A DNA stretch of 64,000 nt from Diphasiastrum complanatum (taxonomy: Eukaryota > Streptophyta > Lycopodiopsida > Lycopodiales > Lycopodiaceae): NCBI GenBank assembly GCA_029204225.1, contig CM055106.1, forward strand, positions 19,602,149 to 19,666,148, given 5' to 3'. The notes under the pieces were generated by a model. The model worked only from the letters and a program-made list of their open reading frames with translations, had not been told where the DNA came from and did no database searches. Position numbers and translations under genes: made by a program. Shown piece by piece: positions 1 to 12,900 of this stretch (position 1 is the stretch's first letter; every line of letters starts with the position of its first letter).

Positions 1-145
1 AATCATTAACAGGTGACTCTTTCTATTCCTGACAGAGGAGTAATATACACTAAACTGCATTTAGAAAAGTGCTTCAGATTGTATGATCTGTACGACTGTG
101 TTGGTGACATATTGTTGGGTTTCTAAGGAGTGACCGGAAGGACCG

Positions 146-682
146 ATGGCCTCACCACAAACCAAAAATGAACCTTTTATATCAGAAAATGCTCCTTTAC
201 CGAAGGATGGCTTTCAAGAGACAGATGGGGGTCGTCAGCGCTTCTTACTGGAGCTAGAATTTATACAGTGCCTTGCAAATCCAACTTACATACATTACTT
301 GGCTCAAAATCGCTATTTTGATGATGAAGCATTTGTTGGGTATTTAAAGTATTTGCAGTACTGGCATCGTCCTGAGTATGCTAAGTTTATAGTGTACCCT
401 CATGCTCTTTTCTTCCTTGATCTTCTTCAAAATTCACACTTTCGTAGTGCTATGGCCCATCCAGCTAACAAGGAGTTGGCGCACCGACAACAATTTTACT
501 TTTGGAAGCATTATCGTAACAATCGCCTTAAGCATATACTACCGCGACCTCTCCCTCAAGAAACCCCTGCTCGGCCTGCTCAGGTCGCACAAACATCTGC
601 ACCAGCTGTGGGGTCTATTAAACCAGATGCAGCAGTTAGACCTGCTACCGTTGAACGGCGAAAAAGGAAATATGCAAACTAG
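146..682 (+). CDS. MED31: Mediator of RNA polymerase II transcription subunit 31
   Basis: Encodes a 178-residue MED31/SOH1 protein, a small middle-module subunit of the nuclear Mediator complex that links transcription factors to RNA polymerase II. The conserved Med31 domain spans about residues 28-130, with the family signatures FLLELEFIQCLANPTYIHYL, YLKYLQYWHRPEYAKFI and YPHALFFLDLL. A Gln/Pro/Ala-rich tail ending in a basic RRKRKY stretch follows. The start is the first Met of the frame (MASPQTKNEP), in a good GATGG context, and the length is close to other plant MED31 proteins. The whole frame is open in one exon. The sequence just before the ATG (a pyrimidine-rich run ending in TTCTAAG around 121-127) could be a splice acceptor of a 5' UTR intron. 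No poly(A) tract marks it clearly as a processed retrocopy. Family assignment is firm; whether this copy is expressed is not visible. Confidence 0.93.
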   Translation: MASPQTKNEPFISENAPLPKDGFQETDGGRQRFLLELEFIQCLANPTYIHYLAQNRYFDDEAFVGYLKYLQYWHRPEYAKFIVYPHALFFLDLLQNSHFRSAMAHPANKELAHRQQFYFWKHYRNNRLKHILPRPLPQETPARPAQVAQTSAPAVGSIKPDAAVRPATVERRKRKYAN

Positions 683-3600
683 AGTTCGGCTGTGAAGGGA
701 GTCTGTAATTTGTGAATTTGCATGTGCACCAGTAAAATTGACCACTGGCAAACTTTGGGAAACTACTACAAGAAGATCCCTTCGGGAATAATGCTCTACA
801 TTATATTTGTAGACCTGCAAAGGAGAAGCATCTTCTTTGGGATGAGGAAGTCTCTTTTCTCTTTTTTGATTTACATAGAACTCTTGTCAGGACGGAGGAA
901 GAGCTGGAACTACTTGAGGCTACTTCTCTTGGTATACCCATGTGGAATCCTGAGTGGAAGGTTCCCTTTTAATCAGAAGGGAATTGTTGAGCTCATGTTC
1001 TCTGGATCATTCAGTCTAGTAGAGTTTACATGATTGTTTGCTCCATTTATTCATATTATTTGGGGTTGTCTGTCTTGTACAGATTTTAGAAACTTGGTTA
1101 TTGATGAGAATCACTTTCAAACTTGAAATTTCCTTGTTGCTTTAACCCATCTGCTGGGCTCTTTAAGCATGTTGAGAAACAAAATATATGAAAGATTATT
1201 GAAATGTGCTAGTTCTGTCAAGCTCTTGCATCTTTGTTGGACATACTAATATGCTCTCTTTATCTTGATAGCCCATTCGCATGGAGAGAAAATGAAAAAG
1301 ATCTTACTGATTTTTAAGGAACGTATGCTGTCCATACCATACAAAACAATATGAAATCAATTTTACAAACCGATTGGGCTTTCATCAAGTATTTATTCTC
1401 ATACAGAGATTTTGGAAGGTTCTATCACCTACTTTGGGTTAACTCTGGTTGTTAGTATCTTAAGGCTGCTTTATCCCTAACTATTGTCAAGGATTTCAAA
1501 ATTGCCTCCCTGCCTAAAGATGCAACATCCCATGTTGCTATGATTTATCAGAATAAATTTTCATCCCCTACTGTGCTCACGTACAAGCTCTCGTAAGCAT
1601 TATGCTGCAGGCCAGCTACTGGAAAGCCTTAACTGCTGTTCTACAAGCTGAATAATTTAGGAGCCGAGGTTCAAAGTATATAATTGATGCAGCTTAGGTA
1701 TGGCTGTTGAAAAAGAGGCAGAAGATGGAATGTTAAGTATGGACTATTGCTTCCAAACAGGTGAGGAAAATGCTTTGTGTAGTGAATGACCTCAAAGGTA
1801 GACATACCATGCGCAAAGCATGAAAGCACCCGGTGTTAACTTGGTGGCTCAATTGTACTCTGTGACGTGATGTCATCGATTGGGTGCAGCATGTTTTTGT
1901 TAATTTCAACGGATGCTTGATTAGTAGGTATAGCTATGGAATGGCTAATAGAGATGGAGTTAATGGTCAAGTAAGTAGGCTATTCTTTCTCATCCAATCA
2001 TGCTCCAATACTCCTGTAGGTAATTAGAAGTCATACAAAAGTTTCAACTGTTCTTTCTGAGTTATATTCATCGTTTTGGGAAACATTTTCCACCTAGGAA
2101 ATGAGGACCACCTGGGGAATGGGCAACAGGAATTGATACTCGAGAAGCAGGATACGGGGAACGGGGAAAGCTCATGTCATCACATAAGCAAACCAGTGTG
2201 GGGTTACAATAGTGTATGTGGAAGAGAGGGAGATACGAAGGGGAAAAGTGATTTACATATCAGGGTATAGAAATTGTTGAGATGAAATCAATAAGACTCC
2301 TAGAAATTGCTAAAAATGGTCAAATTTGGCCTTTGAAGAAATGATATGCCTTCTGTTATGGGGATATGTTTCCTCAGTCGGGGAAATGTAGTAGGGGAAT
2401 GTATTTCTGTATAACTATGCTTATATCTAGTATAGTTGGGGAAGTGCCTTAGGGTGTGACACAGGAAAGGTAAGAATCACAGGTTGAAATATTTTAGGAA
2501 AAGTTTTTCCTAATCACCAGGCAATGGTAACTAGAATGGTACTTAGAAATCTGATTCAGACCTCTATGGCACCTTGTTAGTTATGCCTGCCAGTTGCAAA
2601 GAAATCAAGAGATAACTCTCGTTAGTGTATGATTATGTCTCCTCGATGAATTTTACATTAATGAGTTTGCTACTAGATGAATGTTTTGGTCTTATATCTA
2701 TTTGACTTTCACAATATATTGTGGTTGTCTATTCCAAACTCATGATCTCTTAGCCTCAAAATATTTGAAGCCCAAAAATGTTGTCTAATATCCTAATACT
2801 AAATATCATTGTAGGAGCAATCTACTAGTTCATGTGGCTTGATAATTGAGTAGCTTCAGGTAGGCACATCTTTTAGGAGTCAAACCTTGACCTAATGGTC
2901 CGATAGAAATTCCGAATCAACTTGGTACTTAATAGAGATGGAACGTATGAGATGGTTGATCCTCTATTTCTACACTTGTCAAGAATTCTAGGCCTTTTTA
3001 AAATAATTTTAAAATGTAAATGTAGGGATTTAGGCCCACACATGCTAGATGATAGGGAGCGTTTGAACGTGATACTGGGGATGTATATTTGTTGTGAATT
3101 TGAACCATCCTTTCCAGTCAATGTTGAGCCGATTACGATAACCCTTGAGTGTTGTACCTACAATCAACCTTTAAAGCTAGTCTAAATCTCTTGGCAAAGT
3201 AGATGCACTCTCTTTAGAATGTCAAAGCATTTAAGAATATTATTTTTTTTGCTAGCATCCACATTGATTTTGCCTATTCTTGAATGAAAAAAGCAATGTA
3301 GGAACATGCACCTTCAGTGTGGGTTCATTATTATGTACTTTGTTCACAATCTTATAATATATTCTTGTTTTAGCTCTATGACATTTGAAGCACTATTGAC
3401 TATAAAGGGAGGCCATGCAATGATTTTCTTGAGAAATCTTTCATTTTCATGATTCTTTTCTGCTTGTTATTTTTGCACTAGTGTTATTGTGTTGATGTTC
3501 TACCAAATAGCAGAATGTACTTTTTTGTAATGTTGAATCCAACGTACTATTTACAAGGAAATGGAGTACTTGGTTTGTTAGGTGAAAACTTCTAAATTGG

Positions 3601-4075
3601 CTTTTCCCTAGCATTGCTATGAAGAAGCACATAGTTATGTCAAGATATAAGAACAATATTGCTCTCTAAAAAAGCATCACATCTTACTTTGTTTTTTGTT
3701 CTATGTCCAACAAGAACTTGTTGTACGTATGTGACCAGTTTTTCTTGACCAATAAGTTTGTATCTTCCAAAAATTGTACAACTTTGAGAGCACTTTGTTT
3801 TCAGCTTTGAGTTAAATGAAACAATAGACAAATGAATTGTAAGTGCATGCTATAAAATGGTGCCATTAGGGCACCTCAATTTGAATTCACCAAAAATGTG
3901 GCATGTTGGTTGACGGCTCATTTTCTCATCACCTTTTAGGTTTAATGTTGGAATAAAATTCCACTAGGTTTAGGAATGAACAATAAAATACTGTGCTGAT
4001 TTTTTAGTGCTGAACAATAAAATTCCACTAGGTTTAGGAATGAACAATAATTTACTCTCGAACGCAACTGGTCGT
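683..4075. other. Non-coding stretch downstream of MED31
   Basis: No gene is recognised in these 3.4 kb. The first few hundred bases probably include the MED31 3' UTR. A direct duplication lies near the end: a segment reading AATAAAATTCCACTAGG and onward occurs around 3953-3990 and again around 4016-4051. Open frames here are short and resemble no family I know. Confidence 0.4.
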
Positions 4076-4264
4076 TCATTGAGTTAGTACAGCACCGACT
4101 GCAAATTCGCTAACATCTGTTGCGACCAAAAATGGCTGATTGGGGTCGACGACTTTTAAAACTGGTGCTGTAGCTAAGGCTGTTTTATACTGTGCTAATT
4201 TTCTAGTTTGCAAGAAAACATCTACATCTTCACTTAGAATTTCATAAATTACTACCACCCACAT
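4076..4264 (-). pseudogene. Ty3/gypsy RT-RNase H boundary fragment
   Basis: The minus strand encodes a short piece of a gypsy polyprotein. The stretch LAQYKTALATAPVLKVV, then DPNQPFLVATDVSEFAVG, then AVLTQ matches the start of the RNase H domain that follows reverse transcriptase. The usual catalytic TDAS reads TDVS here. Only about 45 residues are recognisable and no flanking RT or integrase is attached. It is a relic on its own, with no LTRs seen nearby. Confidence 0.75.
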
Positions 4265-4519
4265 CCATATGACAAGTACACCTATTGTCTTGCAAAAATC
4301 TATATCATAAATATTACCACATGGTGAGAGCCTTAAGCCATGTTGAGTGAAGTTTGATGGGTGAAAGTCCTAAATAATTAATTACATAGTAGTGAGCGCT
4401 CTTAAACGTCTTTTGATCAACCTTGCAAAAAGGCCACAATGCTATAATTGAAGAGTTAAAATACAAGTTTGACACATAAATCTTAAAGCAAAATGCAAGA
4501 CTTTTCAATAGTTGATCTA

Positions 4520-4917
4520 GGCTCCGCATAATTTTAGCACCTTGACGGGTGCTGGCACGAGCCAGGGTGTGCCAGCCAAGGCGCTGGACTCACTGGGCGC
4601 ATGACCTTAAAAATTCGCAGGCGGGCACCAGGCATCCTACGGTGGGTGCCGGGCAGGTGGGCGACGGGCAGCGCAAATGGGCGCGGTCAGGCAGTGGCAC
4701 CGGGCACCTTTACTCCCACCTGCACACATGTGAGTTAATGGGTTTGTTTAGTTATATATTCACTTTGGGTAATCCCACAGAAAAGCTTATGGGATAACTA
4801 CTGGTTGCCTGCCGACATGTGGCACCCAGGCAACCAGTTTAAAAAAAAAAACTTTACTTGGTTGGCGTACCCTGATGTGTGCCAGCACTCGTCAAGGTGC
4901 TAAAATTAAGCGGAATT
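4520..4917. mobile_element. Non-autonomous MULE-like TIR element, 398 bp
   Basis: The two ends form imperfect terminal inverted repeats of about 58 bp. The left end reads TCCGCATAATTTTAGCACC and onward; the reverse complement of the right end reads TCCGCTTAATTTTAGCACC and onward, and the match continues through GTGCTGGCAC and GCCA-CCAAG. A perfect 9-bp direct repeat GTTGATCTA flanks it (4511-4519 and 4918-4926), the size typical of Mutator-like elements. The outermost three bases do not match between the ends. The interior is GC-rich and non-coding. Its 3' half resembles the candidate element at 27904-28520. Confidence 0.8.
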
Positions 4918-7480
4918 GTTGATCTATCATCCTTAACTGGGCATTGGTACTTACAAGAAACAATGCGAGTCATCAATGTGAATGTGCATCCATAAATAAA
5001 TTTCAATATGACATACAAGGTTTTCTTTTCAAGTTTATTATATTGTTTTATATTTTTTTGGGGTTGTATGCAATATTGACCTTATTTACAAAAATAAATC
5101 TCAAATTTTGTAATCATGAAAGTGAAGTCTTGTTGCATAACATACAACAAAACGTATGCAAATTGTAGTCAGGGCCAATGTGGCTTGCCACACTCCCTTG
5201 TTTTTTCTCTACTAACATTATTCCTACATATGAGCTAGAAAGTAAAAATTTGATAGTTTAATATTAGTTTCCTTCAAGTTTAGAAGAGTGTTACATTAAG
5301 TTTTTCATTTGGTTGGCTGGAATGAATCTCTTGATGAATTTGTTAGGTGTTCAAGAATACATGTTTAGAGGATTTTGTTGGAAGCCAGCTTGGACTGGAA
5401 AAAGATGTGGCAAAGCAATGTGTGGGCGGTCTACTTCAAAGCATATATTGGAAGTCATCATGCTATGGAACATAATCTGAAATATCTACATTGACTTCAC
5501 CTACTTCTTGGTGCAGATGCAAATGGAGGGCACTCATGCTTTCAAATCTATTGTTGACATCAACTATTGTACATGGGTTATATCATTTCTTATGTGTTGA
5601 AGTTTGGGTTGTGAGTCTAAGTTTAGTTCTAGAAAAAAAAAATCATCACAAGAAAAAAAACATTGGAATGCACGACTATATGTACTAATCGAGCATGTTT
5701 GCATCATTGTCATGATAGATTTCTCAAGTAACCCAATGTCATTAATACATGTCAATTTTCATGAGGTCCAAGTAGTCAAGGAGTAATTAACTTTTAGTCC
5801 AACAACACTCATCTCGAGATGCCAGTTCCGTCTTCCTTGGTCAAGGTGTTAGTTTATAGAGTAGGTGGGTGCTAGAGGTAATTAATGAAAATTCCTTTCT
5901 AGTAAGTCAAGCTACTAAGGTCCTAGATAATAATTAATGAATGTGCCACTTAGCATGTGCCATAATTGCCCCATGAGTGCTTTTAGGAACTTGTGTTTTT
6001 AGGTAGGGTATAAATGAGTGGCACAATTCACAAGGCAATCAAGTTAGAGTCGCTTATGTGTTGGGTCTTGTTTGAGTTCCTCCCCCTTCCATGGAAAACT
6101 TGAGCAAGGCTTTTAGAATAACTACTTTTATGTAGAGAGATGAATGTGGCTGAATTGTGACTACTTGGATGTGGCTAGATCTCATTTTTTTTGCAATGTT
6201 GAACCGAATTTTGTTAGGACATGTGATAGAAATTGGTTGCTCAACCTTAACACCAAAATCTTTAATGTAATCACTATGTATCTCATGTAGCTGCGACTGC
6301 TTGAGGCTCAAAGTGTGTACGATCAGTTGGCCTCTCTAGAACAATGCCTAAGATAATATGACGCTTCCAAGAATAAGAACAAATCTTATTCACCCAATGG
6401 TTGATGCCAAATCACACCGATTGAAACTAGTCTAACTATCTAGCATTGAGAAAAATGTCTTGAATGTGAGTGAGTAGACTTTCAAGAGTGCGTAGGTTGT
6501 ATTGAATTACTCTAAGAAGTGAGAATTATTTGTTAAAGTTGTTATAGATGATGAATTGAAATCCATGAGCCATTGACATTAGGTGGGGACCATTTGAAAT
6601 TCAAGCGGACTAGCCATCACATATGATGATATTAGTTTGTCATTCAGATATTGTCTTTTCTTTTGATTTGTGATTATTATTTTTAATCTAAATTTCACAA
6701 GAAAATTAGTCGACTGATGTTCATTGGTTGTGGATTTCTTTTATGGAGTTTTTTCTTTTATCGTAAAATTAGTTGTAGATCAAAATTTCTATGTTCACGA
6801 TTTGTAGTTGTTTTTGTAACGTGAATTTCAAAAGATAATTAGTTAGCTAATGTCCATTGGGTTATGGATTTTTGATAAGGAGATATATTTTCTTAGAATT
6901 ACTAAAAGGGTGAAATTACATTATAGAGTACTTTTTCATAGTGTGATTCATGTGAGCACATATGAAATTCTCATTATTTGGTCTTGAGCAAGGCATGACA
7001 ATAATTTATAGTATTGACTAACATAAGCAATGGCATTTGTGCATTTAGTTTTGCCCAACACGCCTTCAAAATTTGAGAAACCACAAGATGGGATGCTTCA
7101 AAACTCAGCAATATTTAATCTAATAAAGCAAAGTTGAAAATGTGCCACTAACACCTAGAACCACAAAAATCAACATGAAACTACATAGACAAACACAAAG
7201 CTACACTGGCTGAAGACTAGTAAATTAATACGTTACTTCACAGGTGCAACAGATAATGGTCACATGTCAAATCATGCACAATAAAATTTCCTCTACTTAA
7301 TTTTTTGAAAAAATGACTTCACTTAATAAAAATGCAATCTTCTAATTCCTCCAATTAAAAACTCTTGCTCATTAGAATTCTCCAACCCTAAACTTTGCCA
7401 CTCCTTAGCGGCATGATGACTAAACACACAAAAGCTAAGATCAGATCAAGTGATAGTGAACCAAATTAAGGAGCCTGTAA
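4918..7480. other. AT-rich intergenic stretch
   Basis: No gene or recognisable transposon domain was found. Short open frames are present in several frames, but they have no family signatures and are typical of AT-rich spacer. Confidence 0.35.
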
Positions 7481-7489
7481 GAATCCTAT

Positions 7490-8005
7490 AGAGGGTCATG
7501 TCCTCAAAGGATCTTTCATCACCTCCTATTGGGTCTTTTACATGATGCTTCAATGGAGTATCTATTCCTTTGCATCTATCCATGTGAAATCTTTTGAGCA
7601 TTGAAAGAAAATATTTGGATTGACAAATGAATGCATATTCTTGTGTCCTTTCTATCTCAAGTCCTTAGATAGAATGCAAAGTACCAAGATCTTGCATCCT
7701 AAACTCTTGTCCTAGTGCTATCTTGGTATCATCAATAAGCTTGACATTGCTCCCACAAAGAATGATGTCATCTACATATAATACAAGAATGATCACGTCC
7801 CTATCTATAAACCTGAAGTATAATGATGAATCATACTCACTAATGATGAAATCGAGCGAGAGAATAAATGAGTTGATTCGAGAATACCAAGATCTTGGAG
7901 CTTGTTTGAGCCCATACAAGCTCTTGAAAAGTAAGCAAACCTTGTCCTCTTGGCCTTCCTTGATAAGGCCCTCAGGTTGGCACATATAGATCTCCTTTTC
8001 AAGAT
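7490..8005 (-). pseudogene. Ty1/copia reverse transcriptase fragment
   Basis: Read on the minus strand this encodes the heart of a copia RT. It has EKEIYMCQPEGL, the LYGLKQAPRSWY motif, the catalytic box LYVDDIILCGS, and then QDLGTLHSI. A stop interrupts the frame after LHSI, where copia RTs normally continue with a FLG or YFLG-like segment. The homologous reading (GLEIERTQEYAFICQSKY, then LKRFHMDRCK) continues beyond it down to about 7540. No gag, integrase or LTR is attached, so it is a truncated relic. Confidence 0.88.
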
Positions 8006-8089
8006 AAGGAGAAAAGAGAGGTAGGCCTGGATTTTTACATGGACGAGGACAATTTGTACAAGGCAGGATTTTCTACGTACAAGGTTTTG

Positions 8090-8990
8090 TCGACACTTTC
8101 CCTAACTAGATATGCCTAGTCTCCTATCCATTCTACAATTATCACTTAACTACGCTAAAGGGACAACTTTCTAGTTTAATGGGACCGATCTACACGTAAA
8201 TCCAATCTATCTAATTTCTAACTTATTTTACCTATCTAATCTAGACTTTCCTAATCTAATCTATACCACTGGCTAACCTACCTATCTCTTTAATTTACCT
8301 AATTACCTAATCTTCCTTACTATCCAACGAGATAATCTAATCTACGGGTCATGGTCAATTGCTACCCTAATCTAAGGATCATGATCTGTTACCCAACGAT
8401 TAACTAGATCTAAGCCTATCCTAGCGGTCTAACCAGTCTAAATTCTACCTAGCTAACTATCTATCTCTATCTAATCTAAATGTTATCTTTCTGGGCTGAC
8501 TAGGGCTAACTAAGCCTATCTAACAGATCTATCTAAACTAAGACCAACTAGCTAAGGAGATCTAATCTAGCCTAACTTATCCTATCTAATCTATCTATGG
8601 GTTGCGATCGGCAACTACCCTCATCTATGGGTCACGATCTATTATTCTAAGCCTAATTAATACTACGTCTATCCTATCTGATCGAAATTGGTTTAACTAA
8701 TCTAACATCTATCTGACCAAGTATCTATTCTCAATCGACTACGAAGTCTGGGTCACCTAATCTAAATGCTATTTTCCTAAGGTTATCTAACTGAACTATT
8801 TAGTTTATAATTGACCTATTGAGGAACTTAAGTCTAATCTAACTTAACTACTCTATCCCCTCCTCTAGATCTAATGGGATATCTATGGATCTAACTTCTA
8901 ACGATCTAGATCTAAACTATTGTTAATGGCTAACTAACCTACGCTATCGACCATCTTAATCAACAACTAGCAGATTCACTGATCACTAAA
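8090..8990. repeat. CTAATCTA-rich degenerate tandem tract
   Basis: About 900 bp are dominated by variants of CTATCTAATCTA, interspersed with a longer phrase around TCTATGGGTCACGATC that recurs near 8340-8400 and 8595-8650. The copies are too diverged for an exact period by eye. It lies directly after (in minus-strand sense) the gypsy integrase end at 9024-9479, so it may be the 3' untranslated tandem-repeat region of that element. Confidence 0.6.
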
Positions 8991-9023
8991 CCAAAATTAA
9001 CCAATTCTACCTACCTAGGCTGG

Positions 9024-9479
9024 CTAACAGGGTGTTGATGGCTCATCATGAGCAGAAGAAGATGACGAGGATGGCATTGCGGGCACATCCCTGAGATCAA
9101 CATTGGCGGAATAGTAGCGACACAACCTGCTACCGTTAATGGGAGTGTCGAGCAGTTTGCCTTGCAAGTTGGCGAGAATGACTGCGCCATTAGGTCGGAT
9201 CTCTGCTGTTTTCTTGTAGGGTCCTTCTCCTTGAAACTTGATCTTGTCTTTATGAGCCTTGGCATTGTGTAACAGAGCCATTTCTCTCTTAACAAGATCC
9301 TTGGTCTTGATATTTCGATCATGCCAAGCCTTCCTACATTGTTTCTCTGTAACTAGGGCATGAAGTGCTAGGAAGCGTATTTCGTGAAGTTGGAGAAGAT
9401 TGTCGAGTCTCCTCTTGGTGGACTCCTCTGTATTAAGTCGTTCAGCAATGGCGACTCTCAAACTTGGTGTTACATCCAT
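9024..9479 (-). pseudogene. Ty3/gypsy integrase C-terminal fragment
   Basis: A 151-residue open frame on the minus strand matches the C-terminal region of gypsy integrases. It has RRLDNLLQLHEIRFLAL, an AWHDRNIK motif, GPYKKTAEIRPNGAVIL, and then LLDTPINGSRLCRYY. The tail is Ser-rich and ends in a stop. The catalytic core is absent upstream on this strand, so this is a truncated element. The layout of this domain recalls non-chromodomain (Tat/Athila-type) gypsy elements. That lineage call is inference. Confidence 0.75.
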
Positions 9480-9936
9480 GTCCAGTATGTGGGGTTCGGA
9501 ATAAGTCTTGAAATGTATAGCTGGTCACTTCAGTGTATGTGGTTATTAGTTATGCCTCGTCATTCTGGGCTTGGCCGATAAAGTAATTAATAATCATATG
9601 AGGGCCCAGACTTATAATTGCATGGTGTTTGACTGCTATAATGCATGAATAGAAGGTCAATAGCTATTCCAAGTTGCATGGAGATCCTAAGAGAAATATT
9701 CTCTCCTCTTGGGAGAGAATATAACTAGTGGAAACTTTTTCATCTACTGGTTGGATTTTTTGATCCTTGTAGCCAAGAGCCCCTCCTCTCTTGCATTCAT
9801 TCACCATGGCATGGGGGTGAAGTGGTTAGGGTATTGACTAGTCATTTTCTGTTGGTTGGGTGGTTTTGCTCCACATGTGTCCCTTTGGTTGCATGCAACA
9901 TGATCTAGTCAGATCTTCACTAGGCGATCTTTACAG
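9480..9936 (+). mobile_element. Probable LTR end before a primer-binding site (LARD copy A)
   Basis: The sequence ends in CGATCTTTACAG immediately before an initiator-Met PBS at 9937. That is the position expected of a 5' LTR. The left boundary is not clear. A similar arrangement recurs at about 16250-16732, including the shared phrases TTGGTTGGGTGGTTT and GAGGCCCAGA or a variant, so the two look like diverged LTRs of one family. Confidence 0.5.
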
Positions 9937-9948
9937 TGGTATCAAAGC
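9937..9948 (+). promoter_or_regulatory. Primer-binding site, tRNA-iMet type
   Basis: TGGTATCAAAGC matches the plant retrotransposon PBS (TGGTATCAGAGC), complementary to the 3' end of initiator Met-tRNA, with one difference. Confidence 0.7.
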
Positions 9949-12900
9949 TTGGCTTTGCATCAATCGTAAGATAGAGTTGCTTCTTGTTTTTCCTAGCTTT
10001 TTGGTATCTTCTCTTTGCTTTGTAGTTCTTGGTGGTGGAATTGATCTCCAAGTAAGTGGCTTCTCTGAATTTGGTGTACTTTCAGCCTATTGATCATGAT
10101 TATGGACTCTTCTCCATAGATTTTGATGGAAATCAATGGATTTTTGACGATTTTTTTTTTGTGATTTTTCACCTAGAATGAAAATTTTGGCTTGGAATTT
10201 ATCATTGCTACTGATCTAGTATGTTTTTTCAGATTTTACTTGCTATTTTCCAGTCATTATTGATTGGATCTAGTGATTGCATGTCGGTTGAAAAGTCAAA
10301 AGGGTGCTTAGATGATGTTTAGCCAAAAGTTGTTGGACTATAAATGGGCTATAAAAACCATAATTGACTGCAATCAAAACTTTTAGTGCTTTAATGCAAT
10401 TGATTTACATGGATTTGGATCTAATTGCACTTAATTGTGGATTCGATCCACAAATTTTGGTCAAAATTGGATATGGGCTTTTGATGGTTTTTGGACTACT
10501 TTTGGGGTTCTTCATAAAATTCATGGCCAATATTTTGCATGCACATTTTCAGAGGTGTAATGAAGCTGTCCTAAGGCTTTCATGAAGTTTCTTTTGGGAT
10601 TGGACACCATTAAGGATCTCAAAAAGTCAAAAAGTAGTGTATTTTTGGGGACTTTTGAGCATGAATACTTATCAAATGGTGGTCTAAAACAAATGGATCT
10701 TGTACAAGCTTAAAGATATGATGGATTTCCTTTGATATGTGCCATCATGCATCCAAGTTGGTTGTGTGAGGCTTAGGCACCAATATGTTGAAGCTTTGTT
10801 TGTTGAATCGGGAGTCCAAAAATGCATTTTTTGCATGATCTGAGCCTATGATTGCTTTATGGACCTGATAGAAGCTTCTACGAATCTCTAATGAATCTTA
10901 GCAGAGCGCCTGTAACCTCTGATTGGATGTTTACTGGGCTGTAGATGGATTTTGATTAATCAACCTTGAGAAAGTGCGCCCTCCTACTTGTTTTTTTTTT
11001 ATCAATTACAGCTCGCACATGTGAAGCCTAGGTGGAAGGGTGACATGGCAAGTGTCTTGTAGACCTACTCTCCCTCCGTACTGTGCTTTACAGTGACCAA
11101 TTTGGTGTCTTGTAGAGAAAGTTATGGCTATCGAAAGTTTGGCAATTTTTGAACTAAAATTTGAAAAAATTTCGTAAATGTTCGGATGCATGCGTGTACT
11201 CAGTGTAGTGCTTTTTTGTTGATGAGAATGTATGGATAGACATGTATGCATGTTTGGATGCATGGTACATGGGTGTTCAGTAGATTGATCAGAGAAAATG
11301 TCATGCATGAAGTTATTTTTAGCAATTCTCGTTCAAAAAGCTGATTTTCCAGTTTCTAGGCAATTTACGTAAAAAATTTGAAGAAATCACTGCATGTCAT
11401 GTCTGATGTATGCCGGATGTTTTGAAATCCTTTCAAAATGTGATGGTAACTGTGAAGCTGCCAAGTGGATGTTTTAGATCGATTTTCATAGTTTAGGTCC
11501 ATATTGAACGATATTTGAAATTTCCAGTTATGTAATTTTTGGAAAGGATCATGAATTTGTTTTGGATTTATTCAAATTTGTTGGTTATTGATCAAACATA
11601 AATTGCTTAAAAAGTGACTGATCCTGTTGGAACAGTTGCTATGCTAATCCATAAGGGAATTTGCCAGTAATTAAGTGCAACACTTAATGAATGAACAATC
11701 AAAACTGTCTAGTTGATTAGTAGTTAAGTACTACTGATTCCAAATTGAATTTTTTTTCTAGTACAAGTTTGGGGCTTTCAGCCTGAACCATTTTTGGAAG
11801 GGAGGAAAGAGATGGAGCCTGAGGAGTAGATGATTGGTTATCCAAGGGATCCAGTTATTTTATTTACTATCAATTCCTGAAGTGTAAATGATAGCATGTG
11901 AGAATAACAATTGGGAATTATATTAGGAACTGCCTCTGGGAATTTGGATTCCTTTTTCCCAGTGTTAATTAGAATCTCAAGAAATTGAAGATTCTAAGAG
12001 AAAAGTGAGTGGCAAGTTAGATAATTCATTTATGGAACCATCTCCGTTTTGCAATTGGATTTGAATCTTGCAAGTGATAGCAGATTGAAAGTGTTCCATA
12101 CAGGAATCTAGTAATTTGGATTCTAGAGTGTTATTTTTATAATAACTGAGTCAACCAAGAGAATTCTAACTTGTAAAGAATTAAGTTCTTTTTACCGATT
12201 CCGAAATAGATATTGGATATCTAGGACGGTATGGTACTTGGTTTTGTTGAGATCCACATTCATTTTGGGATAGTTATACACTTAAGATATTTTAAACAAT
12301 ATTGTACGAAACATCGTTTGGGTGTTATGAGGAGTGGTATTTTTGGAGTAACACTCAAGGGGCATGAGGGATTTCAATAAATAGAAATATTTCCTGAAAT
12401 CGGTTGTGATTCTGATCCTATATCTAGATATAGGATAGCCAAATAGTCTTTTTTACTTTTTGAGTAAACAGATCTAGATGCAGAGTATTCTTGAAGGAAA
12501 AGTTGGTGGTATGGGATATTAGTGATTCCAAAGGAGATTTCTTGGGTAATAATGATCTGTAGGCCGATGGTTAGTAATTACGGTAATGATAATACTAATA
12601 GAAAAATCCATTGGCTATTGTTTAGGATATTTTGAAAATTTTTGAGATATAGATCTAGATCCCAAATGGTATCTCATTATTTACAAAATCTGGAGGCCCT
12701 TAAATCTATTTCTCTTTTATTTTATACCTCTACTTTTTAGAAATTTCTTAAATACAAGACAATTGGATTGAGATTCATGTAATTCCTTCCAGTGTAGAAT
12801 TTGGTTATGAAGGACTGATGAAATTATATGAAATTATACTTCCATATATGATTTGTGAATATGGCTCAGAATCTATTGATGTATTCAATTGATTCAGTGG

